Assembly: GCF_013868055.1 (NCBI RefSeq)
Contig: NZ_JACEOL010000038.1
Coordinates: 45,342 to 109,341, forward strand
DNA from: Thermoactinomyces mirandus
GTDB taxonomy: Bacteria; Bacillota; Bacilli; Thermoactinomycetales; Thermoactinomycetaceae
Direction: 5' to 3'
DNA: 64,000 nucleotides
Shown: piece by piece, positions 52,417 to 62,301 of the stretch
Numbering within the stretch: the first letter of the stretch is position 1
How the letters are laid out: every line of letters begins with the position of its first letter
The notes under the pieces: model-generated
The model's input: the letters and a program-made list of their open reading frames with translations, nothing else
Told to the model about the DNA's origin: nothing
Databases searched by the model: none
Program-made: the position numbers and the translations under genes

Positions 52417-54600
52417 ATGGATGTGTGTGAAATATGCAAGACCAATCCTGCAACGATTCATCTTCACCTGCAAATCAATTATCAAACTCAGAATCTGAAT
52501 CTGTGCAGTACATGTTATAAAAAGGTTCAACAGCAAATGACGGACAGCCATTCTCCTTTTCCAGGATTGCCTTTCGGCATCGAAGGAGGGCCGGTGAGCG
52601 ACCTGTTCCAAAGCTTGCTGGGCTCTGCCAATTCTAAAGGAATTCCTTTTACTCCCGAAGGGAAAGACCCACAGGTTATGACACAAACGACCACCGGAAG
52701 CCGTGGTGGTCTGCTGGAACAACTGGGACGGGACTTGACAGCCGCCGCCCAAGGGGGCAAAGTGGACCCCGTAATAGGAAGGGAAAAAGAGATTCAACGG
52801 GTAATCGAAATTCTCAATCGCCGCAACAAAAACAATCCTGTACTGATCGGAGAACCCGGAGTGGGAAAAACAGCCGTCGCCGAAGGACTCGCCCAGCGGA
52901 TTGTCCAGGGAAATGTTCCCCAAAAGTTGCAACACAAACGGGTATTTATCCTGGATGTAGCCAGTCTGGTAGCCAACACCAGCTTCCGCGGCCAGTTCGA
53001 AGAAAGGATGAAACAACTGCTGGCGGAACTGCAACAACGCCGGGATGTAATTCTCTTTATCGACGAAGTTCACCTCCTGGTAGGCGCCGGTTCTGCCCAG
53101 GGTTCCATGGACGCAGGCAATATTTTAAAACCGGCCCTCGCCCGCGGTGACATCCAGGTGATTGGAGCCACCACCTTGAAGGAATACCGTCAAATTGAAA
53201 AGGATGCAGCGCTGGAGCGCCGGCTGCAACCGGTGCTGGTCAATGAGCCGGGTATTGACGAAACGGTTCAAATTCTGCAAGGCTTAAAGGAAAAATACGA
53301 ACAATATCACCAGGTCGTCTACAGCGATGAAGCCTTGACCGCCTGTGCCACTCTTTCCCACCGTTATATTCAGGATCGTTATCTGCCAGATAAGGCCATC
53401 GATTTGATGGACGAAGCAGGGTCCAAAGTCAACCTGCGTGAAGGCGGCCGGACTTCTGACACATTGGAAGCACGTCTGGCCCAGGTACGAAAGGAAAAAG
53501 AACAGGCCACCAAAGAGGAACAATACGAGCAGGCAGCCCGGTTGCGGGACGAGGAAAAACACCTGATCCAGCAATTGAAGGAAAACAGGAAGTCGGCTGC
53601 TGCCAGGGTCAATCTCGTTGATATTCAGACCATTGTAGAAGAAAAAACAGGAATTCCTGTACGGAAGTTGCAACAGGATGAACAGGCCAAGATGAGAGAT
53701 CTGGAAGAGCGATTGAACCGAAAAGTGATCGGTCAACCGGATGCGGTAAACAAAGTGGCCCGTGCCATCCGGCGCAGCCGTGCAGGGTTGAAGAATAGCC
53801 AGCGGCCGATCGGTTCTTTCCTTTTCGTTGGTCCTACCGGTGTTGGGAAAACCGAATTGGCAAAGGTATTGGCTGAAGAATTGTTTGGCGATCGGAATGC
53901 AATCATTCGCCTCGACATGAGTGAATACATGGAAAAACATGCAGTGTCCAAGCTGATAGGATCACCGCCTGGATACGTCGGATATGAAGAAGCAGGGCAG
54001 CTGACGGAACAAGTACGACGGAAACCCTACAGCATTGTGCTGTTGGACGAAATTGAGAAAGCTCATCCCGATGTCCAGCACATATTCCTTCAGATCCTCG
54101 AAGACGGGCGTTTGACCGACAGTCAGGGCCGGACAATCAGTTTCAAGGACACAGTAATCATCATGACCAGCAATGCCGGCACCGCCGAGCGCAAAGTCCG
54201 GGTAGGTTTCGGCAATAATCAGGCGGAAACACAAAGTGTGCTGAACAGCCTGAGCAGTTACTTCAAGCCGGAATTTCTCAACCGTCTGGACGCTGTTATC
54301 GAATTCAACAGCCTGTCACAGGAAAACATGTTGCAAATCGTTACCATCATGCTGCAAGAAGTAAGCAAACAATTAAAAGAACAGGGAATTACCGTCGAAT
54401 TTACCGTGGCGGCGCAAACCAGGCTGGCAGAACTGGGATACAGCCCGCAGTTTGGTGCCCGCCCTTTGCGCAGGGTGATTCAGGAACTGGTGGAAGACAA
54501 AATTGCCGATGTTCTGCTGGAAAATGATGCGGTATCTCACCTGACCGTGGATACCGATGGCGACAAAATAAAAGTGCAAACAGCAACAGCACAGGGATGA
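52417..54600 (+). CDS. clpE: ATP-dependent Clp protease ATPase subunit ClpE
   Basis: A 727-residue Hsp100 unfoldase. N-terminal zinc finger CEIC (residues 4-7) and CSTC (near 33-36), diagnostic of ClpE rather than ClpC; first AAA+ domain with GEPGVGKT and FIDEVH; a UVR coiled-coil motif ([18 protein letters not shown]) as middle domain; second AAA+ domain with GPTGVGKT and LLDEIEKAH. It hands misfolded proteins to ClpP. ATG 52417 is decided by AAGGAGG; the longer frame from GTG 52399 has no site. CtsR operator upstream. Confidence 0.96.
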   Translation: MDVCEICKTNPATIHLHLQINYQTQNLNLCSTCYKKVQQQMTDSHSPFPGLPFGIEGGPVSDLFQSLLGSANSKGIPFTPEGKDPQVMTQTTTGSRGGLLEQLGRDLTAAAQGGKVDPVIGREKEIQRVIEILNRRNKNNPVLIGEPGVGKTAVAEGLAQRIVQGNVPQKLQHKRVFILDVASLVANTSFRGQFEERMKQLLAELQQRRDVILFIDEVHLLVGAGSAQGSMDAGNILKPALARGDIQVIGATTLKEYRQIEKDAALERRLQPVLVNEPGIDETVQILQGLKEKYEQYHQVVYSDEALTACATLSHRYIQDRYLPDKAIDLMDEAGSKVNLREGGRTSDTLEARLAQVRKEKEQATKEEQYEQAARLRDEEKHLIQQLKENRKSAAARVNLVDIQTIVEEKTGIPVRKLQQDEQAKMRDLEERLNRKVIGQPDAVNKVARAIRRSRAGLKNSQRPIGSFLFVGPTGVGKTELAKVLAEELFGDRNAIIRLDMSEYMEKHAVSKLIGSPPGYVGYEEAGQLTEQVRRKPYSIVLLDEIEKAHPDVQHIFLQILEDGRLTDSQGRTISFKDTVIIMTSNAGTAERKVRVGFGNNQAETQSVLNSLSSYFKPEFLNRLDAVIEFNSLSQENMLQIVTIMLQEVSKQLKEQGITVEFTVAAQTRLAELGYSPQFGARPLRRVIQELVEDKIADVLLENDAVSHLTVDTDGDKIKVQTATAQG

Positions 54601-54615
54601 AGATAAAATAAATCC

Positions 54616-54649
54616 AGGCGTTCGCAAAAGACCTGCGGACGCCTTTTTG
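54616..54649 (+). terminator. Intrinsic terminator of clpE
   Basis: AGGCGTTCGCA (54616-54626) pairs with TGCGGACGCCT (54634-54644), followed by TTTTT. The rest of 54650-54968 is AT-rich with no gene visible. Confidence 0.9.
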
Positions 54650-54968
54650 ATGCATACTGTCCATCCCGAAACCCGCACCTTTTCACCAGATATCAGACAA
54701 ACAGATAACTTTTTGAACTATTAAAGTTCCTCAGTTGAAAAAAAGGCCCAGGTATTCCCGGAGTCTTAAAATAATAACCTTCAAGCTCCCTTCAAAGTGG
54801 AATTTTCCGCGATTTTGGATAAACAATCCAATATAATTATATTTTTAGTTTAAGACTAATTGCATTTATACTTGTGGTTTTTTGAAAAAATCATACAATA
54901 TTGTATATTAATTAAATAAAACCAATAAATATTATATTCAGAATCATGCTATAAGAAAGGAGACATCC

Positions 54969-56606
54969 ATGGTCACAACTGCATGGAACTGGTTATGGGA
55001 TAAACATGATCAAGCAAAAGAACTGCTTCGCTTTTTTGTTAAACCAAATGATACGAACATCCGTACCACCAACCCCCAAAACACCTTACAAACCCGTAAT
55101 AATAATGGAAATCGCAAACGTATTTACAAGCCATCCCAGTTTTCAGGGCTCATTTCAGGGCCTGTTTTATTTGTTCTGATTTTGGCATTCTTTTCACCGG
55201 AAGGATTATCAGCAGAAGGGAAAGCAATTCTGGCCAGTACAACCTGGATTGCTGTATGGTGGATGACAGAAGCAATTCCCATTCCGGCCACATCATTGCT
55301 TCCAATTGTGCTGTTTCCTTTAACGGGTGGATTGGATATCGGGACAACTGCTTCTTCGTATGGAGACGAAACCATCTTTTTGTTCATGGGTGGTTTCATG
55401 ATCGCCCTTGCAATGGAAAAATGGAATCTTCATAAACGACTTGCTCTTGACATTATTTCGAAAATTGGAACAAACACCAACCGAATTATTCTTGGGTTTA
55501 TGGTGGCAACCGGGTTTTTATCAATGTGGATTTCCAATACCGCTACAGCCATGATGATGGTTCCAATTGGCCTGGCTATTATCTACCAGGTTTCAGAAGC
55601 ATTGAAGGGTGACCCTTCGATCGATACGTCGAAAAAGAATTTCCGATTTGGAAAGGCATTGATGCTGGGGATTGCCTACTCTTCCTCCCTGGGCGGAATT
55701 GCAACGCTAATTGGTACACCCCCAAACACAATACTTGCCGGTGCAATTGAAAAAACATATGGCACAGAACTTTCCTTTGCCGAGTGGATGTTATTCGGGG
55801 TGCCGATTGCATGGGTATTTATCATCATTGCCTGGTTCTATCTTGTAAAAGTTGCTTATCCAGTAAAACTGAAGCAACTTCCAGGTGGACGGGAAGTGAT
55901 TCAGTCCCAGAAAAAGGAACTCGGCGCACCATCATTTGAGGAAAAAGCGGTCTTTGTTGTATTCGTGTCAGCTGCACTCGCATGGATCACAAGAACTTTT
56001 ATTCTCGTTAAAATCAACGAAAATATTACTGATGCCGTTATCGCTATGGCAGCTGCGATCGTGCTTTTTATTATCCCTTCCAAAAACAGGGAGAATGCTT
56101 TGCTTGACTGGAATACAGCGGTTAAATTGCCATGGGGAATCCTGCTGTTATTTGGCGGTGGTCTTGCCATTGCCGCCGGATTTGTCAGTTCAGGACTTTC
56201 CGAATGGATTGGAAGCCAATTAACAGCATTACAGGGTGTTAACATTTTAATTGTCATCGCGGCGGTTACAGCACTTGTCATTTTCCTGACCGAAATAACA
56301 TCAAATACAGCAACTGCCTCCATGATGTATCCAATTATGGCATCTCTGGCAATAGCACTGGGCATACATCCATATTCGCTGATGATTGCGGCAGGAGTAG
56401 CGGCATCATCCGCTTTCATGTTACCTGTTGCAACACCACCCAATGCTGTTGTGTTCGGATCAGGCTATTTACGAATTCCGGATATGGCAAGAGCCGGTTT
56501 GGCCTTAAACATTATTGGGATTTTTCTTGTAACTTTTGCAATCTATTTCCTGCTTCCGGCCGCTTGGGGAATTGATCTGACAAGCGTCCCGGACCAGTTT
56601 CGATAA
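54969..56606 (+). CDS. DASS/SLC13-family sodium-dicarboxylate symporter
   Basis: A 545-residue transporter. After a hydrophilic N-terminal stretch of about 55 residues, eleven or so membrane segments follow. Both SNT substrate/sodium motifs are present, SNTATAMMMVP near 189 and SNTATASMMYP near 444, together with IGTPPNTILAG near 257 and VATPPNAVVFGSGYL near 490. Such proteins import succinate, malate, fumarate or citrate with sodium. The N-terminal extension is longer than usual and unlike other parts. AAGGAG precedes ATG 54969; a strong terminator follows. Confidence 0.9.
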   Translation: MVTTAWNWLWDKHDQAKELLRFFVKPNDTNIRTTNPQNTLQTRNNNGNRKRIYKPSQFSGLISGPVLFVLILAFFSPEGLSAEGKAILASTTWIAVWWMTEAIPIPATSLLPIVLFPLTGGLDIGTTASSYGDETIFLFMGGFMIALAMEKWNLHKRLALDIISKIGTNTNRIILGFMVATGFLSMWISNTATAMMMVPIGLAIIYQVSEALKGDPSIDTSKKNFRFGKALMLGIAYSSSLGGIATLIGTPPNTILAGAIEKTYGTELSFAEWMLFGVPIAWVFIIIAWFYLVKVAYPVKLKQLPGGREVIQSQKKELGAPSFEEKAVFVVFVSAALAWITRTFILVKINENITDAVIAMAAAIVLFIIPSKNRENALLDWNTAVKLPWGILLLFGGGLAIAAGFVSSGLSEWIGSQLTALQGVNILIVIAAVTALVIFLTEITSNTATASMMYPIMASLAIALGIHPYSLMIAAGVAASSAFMLPVATPPNAVVFGSGYLRIPDMARAGLALNIIGIFLVTFAIYFLLPAAWGIDLTSVPDQFR

Positions 56607-56610
56607 CATA

Positions 56611-56660
56611 AAAAAGGAAGAACCCGTGGCAAGCATGGATGTTCTTCCTTTCTTTTTTCT
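56611..56660 (+). terminator. Intrinsic terminator of the DASS transporter gene
   Basis: AAGGAAGAAC (56614-56623) pairs with GTTCTTCCTT (56641-56650), followed by TCTTTTTT. Eight bases after the stop codon. Confidence 0.85.
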
Positions 56661-57040
56661 TCTTCTCCATCACAGTCTCATTCAGGCCAATTCATCCCTC
56701 AAGTCTTGTAATTGCTTCTCAGGGTCATTGAAATGCCATATACAACCGTCTTGTACCGAAAACCTGTGATATACTTAATCTGTGTTCTCCTTTTTTAAAC
56801 ATGCGGAGCAGGGGAGGTCTACACGCCACTCGGGGCTTTATAAAACAGAAAACTGCAGATGTTATGTTTGTACAAGTCAGGTAATGGGGCGATCGTCCAA
56901 CTTTCCAGCAAACAGCAGGATCAAGGGTTTCAAATCCCTGATCGATCTTATGAAAACAAGAAGTCGGAGTAAACTTGAACTGGATCAACGGCAAAAACTC
57001 ATGAATTACCAAAGCAGACTTCATGGAGGAGGGGATTTTG
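56661..57040. other. Leader region of the radical SAM gene
   Basis: About 380 bases. A small AGGG/CCCT hairpin lies near 56923-56940. An open frame beginning at a GTG at 56782 spans much of it but has no ribosome site and no recognisable family. I tested it by eye for a lysine riboswitch because of the downstream gene and found no match. Confidence 0.35.
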
Positions 57041-58162
57041 ATGCCGCATCCGCGTTACATCACCGACATTCGTAAAATCGAGAACCTGCCCGAGGAAGAG
57101 CGGCAAAAGCTGACTGACATCACTGACAAATTCGTCTTCAGGGTAAACGACTACTATCTCTCGTTGATTGACTGGAATGATCCCGACGATCCCATCCGTA
57201 AATTGATCATCCCTGACGAGGCCGAACTGGATGAATACGGAAAGTGGGACGCCTCCGATGAATACAGGAACTATGTCGCGCCCGGATGCCAACACAAGTA
57301 TGGCACCACCGCCCTGTTGCTGGTTTCGGAAGTATGTGGTTCCTATTGCCGATTCTGCTTCCGCAAGCGACTCTTCCGGAACGACGTTCACGAAGCCTCC
57401 CTGAATATATCTCCGGGAGTGGAATATATCCGGAACCACCCGGAGATCAACAACGTTCTTCTAACCGGAGGCGATTCCCTGATGCTGTCCACAGGAAAAA
57501 TACAGGGAATCCTGGAACGCCTGCGGGAAATTCCACATGTGAAAATCATCCGCCTTGGTTCCAAGCTTCCTTCTTTCAATCCGATGCGAATTTATGAAGA
57601 TGAAGAACTGCTTCAGACTCTGTCGAATTTCTCCCGGCCTGATGCACGAATCTATGTCATGGCTCACTTCAACCATCCCCGGGAACTGACTGGGAAAGCC
57701 CTCCGGGCAATCAACGCACTTCAGAAGGCCGGGGTCATACTGGTCAACCAGACGCCGGTACTAAAAGGAATCAACGATGATCCCGAAGTACTGGCCAAAC
57801 TCCTCGACAAATTGTCCTGGGCCGGGGTAACTCCCTACTATTTCTTCCAAAATCGGCCCGTGGCCGGAAACGCCAATTTTATCCTCAGTTTCCGGGAAGC
57901 CTATGAAAAAATCGAGAAAGCCAAGTCCCTGACTTCCGGTCTCGGCAAACGGGTCCGTTATGTGATGAGCCATTCCTCCGGCAAGATTGAAATTTTAGCC
58001 GTGGATGACAAACATATCTATCTGAAGTATCACCAGGCTCGCAACCCGGAGTACTATGGCCACTTTTTCAAACTGGAATGCCCGGAAGATGCGGCATGGT
58101 TTGATGACCTGCCGGGAGCCGGAGAACTGCTTGACAAGCAGGATGTTCATATGATGCCTTAA
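57041..58162 (+). CDS. KamA-family radical SAM enzyme (lysine 2,3-aminomutase-like)
   Basis: A 373-residue protein. The iron-sulfur motif CGSYCRFCF (Cys 99, 103, 106) and the fold blocks VLLTGGDSLML and HFNHPRELT match lysine 2,3-aminomutase and EpmB. The PLP lysine lies in SHSSGKIEIL (near 315), where classical enzymes have PGGGGK, so the cofactor loop differs. Shorter than lysine aminomutase (about 415 or more). Either a beta-lysine-type aminomutase or an unassigned relative; no EF-P-modifying ligase or lysine-fermentation gene is nearby. ATG 57041 is decided by GGAGGAGGGG just ahead. Confidence 0.85.
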   Translation: MPHPRYITDIRKIENLPEEERQKLTDITDKFVFRVNDYYLSLIDWNDPDDPIRKLIIPDEAELDEYGKWDASDEYRNYVAPGCQHKYGTTALLLVSEVCGSYCRFCFRKRLFRNDVHEASLNISPGVEYIRNHPEINNVLLTGGDSLMLSTGKIQGILERLREIPHVKIIRLGSKLPSFNPMRIYEDEELLQTLSNFSRPDARIYVMAHFNHPRELTGKALRAINALQKAGVILVNQTPVLKGINDDPEVLAKLLDKLSWAGVTPYYFFQNRPVAGNANFILSFREAYEKIEKAKSLTSGLGKRVRYVMSHSSGKIEILAVDDKHIYLKYHQARNPEYYGHFFKLECPEDAAWFDDLPGAGELLDKQDVHMMP

Positions 58163-58307
58163 ATAGTTGATTTCAGCCTGTTCGGATCTCTCCTCTCCGC
58201 GATATCAATCATTCTTATCCGAACCATAACAAATATGTTTTTCCCTTTTCCATTGATCCATCATATTGGATTACACCTTGTTTTGAACACAAGCAAGGAA
58301 TAAACCA

Positions 58308-59129
58308 TTAACTCGAAATTTTATGCAATCCAATTGTTCCGTTTGAAAATTTTTTTATCGTCAGCCACGGGCGGTTTTCTTCCCAACGGATTTTTACCGG
58401 CATTTTGTATACTTCTGATAACAATTCATCTGTCAAAACTTCTTGCTTTGGTCCCGAAGCAACTATTTTCCCATCACGAATCAGTAACACATGCGATATA
58501 ACATCGACAATTTCCTCAATATGGTGAGTCACATAAAGCAAATGACAATTTTTTTGGACGATTTCGTTCATCAAATTTAACAATTCTTCACGAGCGAACA
58601 CATCCAACCCTGTACAGGGTTCATCCAGGATGAGAATTTCAGGATCACTCATTAACGCCCGGGCGACAAGTATTCTTTTTCTTTCTCCCTGTGACAACAT
58701 ATGATACGTCTTGCCACTCAAATAAGCCAGACGCAACGCGGAAAGCAAGGAATCTGCCTTTTCCCGGTCATCATCAGAAACTTCTTCATATAAACCGAAG
58801 GAAGCAAATTTGCCACTTACAACAATGTTCCCGACTGTTTCATGATCCAGAACGTGTGAAAATCTCTCCAATGAACTGCTCACATATCCAATTTTTCTTC
58901 TTAGTTCAGGCAGATTTGCCTTGCCAAACTCATTTCCCAGAACGGTAACCTTCCCTGTAGTCGGAAAACGGTAACCTGTGACGATATCCAATAATGATGT
59001 TTTCCCGGAACCATTTAACCCCAGAATGGACCAGTGCTCGTTTTTCTTTACTTCCCAGTTAATTTGGCGCAAAATTTCCTGACCATTTCTTCTCCATGAT
59101 ACATCCTTGAAGGTAATAATCCGATCCAT
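58308..59129 (-). CDS. Stand-alone ABC ATPase (YlmA-like)
   Basis: A 273-residue ATPase with Walker A GLNGSGKTS near 37, signature LSQGERKRI near 144 (SQG in place of SGG), Walker B ILILDEPCTGLDV near 165 and H-loop VTHHIEEI. This combination is typical of YlmA/ModF-like ATPases encoded without a permease. Substrate unknown. A weak GGGGTG site precedes ATG 59129. Isolated from its neighbours. Confidence 0.82.
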   Translation of the reverse strand: MDRIITFKDVSWRRNGQEILRQINWEVKKNEHWSILGLNGSGKTSLLDIVTGYRFPTTGKVTVLGNEFGKANLPELRRKIGYVSSSLERFSHVLDHETVGNIVVSGKFASFGLYEEVSDDDREKADSLLSALRLAYLSGKTYHMLSQGERKRILVARALMSDPEILILDEPCTGLDVFAREELLNLMNEIVQKNCHLLYVTHHIEEIVDVISHVLLIRDGKIVASGPKQEVLTDELLSEVYKMPVKIRWEENRPWLTIKKFSNGTIGLHKISS

Positions 59130-59747
59130 GGCATTTCACCCCATATTTATGTAATTGCGTGGATAAGAAAATACTGCATTATTCCTCCTTTATCCGGGCC
59201 TTTTTATATTTTTCTTGAAAACCCGTTTGTTACAAGGTCAAGAGTTTACAGTCATCAATACTTTCCATTCTGCATCAACAGCTGTTCGTACGGATCTGTC
59301 CAGCCCCCTTAATTGTTAAATTCTAAAAGATTAATGCAAAAGAACGGGGCGGGAAATCCCTCTTCAATCACATCTCCAACTCTCTCTGACTAGTTGAAAA
59401 TTTCGGGCTCTTCACACGGTTCCAGACTGGCACCCGGTCCCTGCTTTCCTTCCGGTAAGGCAGTGCCCTATGTCCAATTTTCCCCTTGTCAGCACTTCCT
59501 TTAATGGTACGTTGATCCCCCACAAGGATGCCTGTTGGAAGCCAGTCTCCGGATCATATTCATAATGCCCAGAACAAAACCGGACAGGAGCCAGGTTCTC
59601 CCTTTTTCAACTTGTCTTGCGGGGATTCACATTTGATAACTTCTGTTCCAGTAAACAATATTGGCATCACTTGTATATTACATTATATTAAACATATATG
59701 TTCCATTAAATTAAACCATCAGTCCCTCAACAGAGTCAAAACCGCTA
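59130..59747. other. Region without a recognisable gene
   Basis: About 620 bases with no frame that has both a ribosome site and a recognisable family. The last 100 bases are very AT-rich. No convincing terminator, repeat or transposon end was seen. Confidence 0.4.
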
Positions 59748-60278
59748 TTATTCTTTTTTCGGGAAAAGCGTATAACTGAAACTGATCATAAAATCTACGG
59801 CCAGGACGATTGACCAAATCCGCAGCGTGTGAAGCAATGCTTCCGTCTGTGTACTGTTGTTTATATAGAGAATAATGCCTGTTAATATTCCCCCGCCTAT
59901 TAACCAGGACAACAAATGGCGGTACCATCCCTCACGTTCTTGTCTGGCGTGTTCTTTCCCGTATTTTTTTATTTTAACCGGTTTTTCTCCATATCCAAAT
60001 CTGTAAGCAAAATGTTCATCTGCCCACTTGATCATCTGATGCCCGAATGCCACACTGACCCCTATATAAATGGCAGAAAGGCCATGTACAGTGGTGGCAA
60101 TCGCCCCATTTCTGATATCGATTACGGTTGCAACAAGCAAAATGAGATCAACGATTGGCGTGCAAATCAGCAACAATAAACCAAGTTTCTTCTGCTTGAA
60201 TATATATCTCGCTGTCAAGCCTGCTAAAACAAACACCCAGAACGCAATCTCACAGCCAATGATAAGCCAACCTATCAA
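59748..60278 (-). CDS. YmcC-like integral membrane protein
   Basis: A protein of about 176 residues with five hydrophobic segments (about 4-24, 33-52, 58-80, 120-140 and 147-165) and a basic loop (KPVKIKKYGKEHARQ). The arrangement next to a divergent TetR gene resembles ymcC-pksA of Bacillus. AAAGGTGGG fits a TTG start at 60278 better than the GTG at 60290. Function unknown; the repressor probably controls it. Confidence 0.65.
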   Translation of the reverse strand: MIGWLIIGCEIAFWVFVLAGLTARYIFKQKKLGLLLLICTPIVDLILLVATVIDIRNGAIATTVHGLSAIYIGVSVAFGHQMIKWADEHFAYRFGYGEKPVKIKKYGKEHARQEREGWYRHLLSWLIGGGILTGIILYINNSTQTEALLHTLRIWSIVLAVDFMISFSYTLFPKKE

Positions 60279-60323
60279 GCAAACACCCACCTTTATTTAA
60301 TACAAGTGTGTTAAAATAGACGC

Positions 60324-60734
60324 ATGCCTAAACTTGTTGATCACAAAAAACGTAAAATCCAAATTGCCGAAGCTGCCTGGAAAGTTATCGTCAATGAGGG
60401 GATTGAGCAGGCAACAGTAAGGAAAATTGCCAAGACAGCCGGGCTTTCCGTTGGCTCCTTGCGACACTATTTTTCATCACAATCGGAACTGTTGCGTTTT
60501 TCGATGGAATTGGTAGCCAAACGGGTAAAAGAGCGCGCAGAAGCAAGGAAATACGATGGTGATCCCATGGAGTTTATGACCGAGGCGATCTGTGAGGTAC
60601 TCCCCATCGATGAAGAGAGAAGAATTGAAATGGAGGACAGGATGGCTATGCACCACCTGTTATATCCAAAACAGTTCACTTACGAAAAAATGATTCGCAC
60701 CTTAAAATACCATCTGCGATCCCTTTGCAAATAA
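60324..60734 (+). CDS. Truncated TetR-family regulator (PksA-like)
   Basis: 136 residues against about 200 for the family. The DNA-binding part is complete (ATVRKIAKTAGLSVGSLRHYFSSQ, about 33-56) and the ligand part starts normally (PIDEERRIEMEDRMAMH) but ends early after YHLRSLCK, with no continuation in other frames that I could follow. It may still bind DNA. No ribosome site precedes ATG 60324, and TAAAAT ends about 9 bases before it, so the messenger may be leaderless. Divergent from the YmcC-like gene. Confidence 0.7.
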   Translation: MPKLVDHKKRKIQIAEAAWKVIVNEGIEQATVRKIAKTAGLSVGSLRHYFSSQSELLRFSMELVAKRVKERAEARKYDGDPMEFMTEAICEVLPIDEERRIEMEDRMAMHHLLYPKQFTYEKMIRTLKYHLRSLCK

Positions 60735-60955
60735 GGGAAAGGAGCTGGGAAATTCAACTCCTTTCGGCTTGTCAACAAGTGTGAGAAAGCGATTTTTGAA
60801 AACGATCGGATTGCTTTCAAAAGAAAACATTGCCTTCCAGGAAAAACGGGCAAAACCGTTTGGGCCCAAGTGAGCCCGCCTGGAAGGGAATGCTCAAACG
60901 TCACGACTGCTTCTTTGCAAGGCGGAGACGGAACGAAGACATACCCAATAAAATT

Positions 60956-61354
60956 TTAAATCCCCCAACTCTCCTTGATTTCCTTTAACAAACGAGTAAC
61001 TTCTTCTTTTTTCTCTGGATGCCTCTGAATAAATTGTTGTCCATATTGATTAACATAAGGATAAAATTGTTCAAAATCCATGTAACCAATGGTATCTTCC
61101 TCAGCGGCCGGATAATACATTAACAGAGCAACTTCATTTTCTTTACATCGGTATTTTTCCCATTCTTCAAAATCCTGATGAAATAAAATCATGATTTCCT
61201 CTTTCCCAAAACCAGTTTTTTCTTTAAATTCATTTAGACACCTAATAAAATAGTAATTCCCAACCAGACTAAAGAAAATTCTTATGCATAATTCTTTTTC
61301 TTCAATTGTTTTCATAATTTTATAGTTTTCTTCTTCAGAATTGTACATTTTCAC
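60956..61354 (-). CDS. CdiI-like toxin-immunity protein
   Basis: A 132-residue acidic protein. The end YPYVNQYGQQFIQRHPEKKEEVTRLL resembles the C-terminal helix of CdiI-type immunity proteins (Y-x-x-x-H-P-E/D-x-x-x-x-x-x-L), and the gene overlaps the preceding toxin-domain gene by 4 bases, the standard toxin-immunity layout. It should bind and neutralise that nuclease in the cytoplasm. The family assignment is by pattern only. Confidence 0.6.
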   Translation of the reverse strand: MKMYNSEEENYKIMKTIEEKELCIRIFFSLVGNYYFIRCLNEFKEKTGFGKEEIMILFHQDFEEWEKYRCKENEVALLMYYPAAEEDTIGYMDFEQFYPYVNQYGQQFIQRHPEKKEEVTRLLKEIKESWGI

Positions 61355-61947
61355 TTCTCCTTGATTACAGGATAAAAGTTTTTTATTTTTTCTTGTTCAT
61401 TTAGACAGCCTGCAAACTTCATTCCATTGGTGCTAAATCCTTCAACAAATCTCCCATCAATTCTTTTGGCATCTATTCCTTCTTGCATGGCCTCTTTTCC
61501 CCCCTGAATCATTTGCTGATCTGAATAAACTTCAGGGTCATACACAGTTTTAGGATTCTTTATCACTTTATATTGACCAGATGGAACCAAGTTCCCGTTT
61601 TTATCATAGGTTAGGGATGGAAGCTTGTATTCAATATCATACAATCCTGGAAACTTCGGGTGTTGCATCTTACTAATTATTAAATTATCTATTTCTACCC
61701 CCGTTTCTTTTAACGTTCGAACAAATTCCTCCATATTATGGGCACCAATCACTCCCTGTTTGCCTTTCCCTATTCCATTTCCTCTAATCAAATGGTCATC
61801 AAAGCCTTCTGCAAACTGCACTGTAATTCGCACAGTTGAACTGCCGACGGTGGTTCCATTTTCTCCGCTTTCAGCAGCAAACTTCTGCAACCACTCTCCT
61901 AACGGGGTATCTCCAATCTTCGTGGGTGCCGTAGTTAGCCCAGCCAA
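61351..61947 (-). CDS. Polymorphic-toxin C-terminal nuclease domain (EndoU/CdiA-like)
   Basis: A 198-residue fragment-like protein. The core DDHLIRGNGIGKGKQGVIGAHNMEEF, split about 50-75, plus GLYDIEYKLP and KTVYDPEVYSDQQMI resemble EndoU-type RNase domains found at the tips of CdiA and related toxins, with candidate catalytic His in DDHLI and GAHNM. It begins at a weak TTG and lacks any secretion or delivery region; the frame just upstream holds a broken end of such a region. So it is an orphan toxin tip, kept with its immunity gene. Confidence 0.6.
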   Translation of the reverse strand: MAGLTTAPTKIGDTPLGEWLQKFAAESGENGTTVGSSTVRITVQFAEGFDDHLIRGNGIGKGKQGVIGAHNMEEFVRTLKETGVEIDNLIISKMQHPKFPGLYDIEYKLPSLTYDKNGNLVPSGQYKVIKNPKTVYDPEVYSDQQMIQGGKEAMQEGIDAKRIDGRFVEGFSTNGMKFAGCLNEQEKIKNFYPVIKEK

Positions 61948-62020
61948 CGAACCACACTGCTCCCGGCAGCTCCTGCACCGGTGGCATAACCCGTGCCGCT
62001 TGCAAAATAAGAAGAACTGA
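61948..62020 (-). pseudogene. Frameshifted delivery-protein remnant upstream of the toxin domain
   Basis: One frame over from the toxin domain the minus strand reads SYFASGTGYATGAGAAGSS and VVRWLG before a stop. Glycine/alanine-rich GTGYATGAGA stretches are common just before the toxin tip in Gram-positive polymorphic toxins. It shows the toxin tip was once part of a longer protein. From 62021 to 62254 one short frame (ending LLTVQYKKQ) is present but not recognised. Confidence 0.5.
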
Positions 62021-62254
62021 GCTGTTAACCCAGTTCTTTACACATCCAAGGCAATCATTGCTTTTTATATTGTACAGTCAACAATTTCTCCTCAATCATC
62101 AAAATCTCAATTATTCTATACTTTATTTCAACCAATATTAACGCCTCCCATAACTGTCGCTGGATATACCTTTTCAGCAGTCTTTTCTGAAAAAATTTTG
62201 TACCAGTAAAATGGGGAAACGTGTATAAAAAATTTCTCTTCAAATGTCCCAACT

Positions 62255-62290
62255 GAAAAGCTGTTGGCAAAGACTCGCCAACAGCTTTTC
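62255..62290. terminator. Bidirectional perfect hairpin
   Basis: GAAAAGCTGTTGGC (62255-62268) is mirrored exactly by GCCAACAGCTTTTC (62277-62290) with an eight-base loop. It lies 12 bases after the stop of the 62302-62694 gene and is likely its terminator. Confidence 0.8.
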
Positions 62291-62301
62291 AACCTTTAGA
62301 A

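Noticed and set aside
56661..57040. Lysine riboswitch (L box) before the KamA-like gene
   Set aside because: The conserved L-box core sequences are not present and no anti-terminator/terminator pair can be drawn.
56782..57075. 97-residue open frame upstream of and overlapping the radical SAM gene
   Set aside because: GTG start without a ribosome site, composition unlike a protein, and overlap with the true start of the enzyme.
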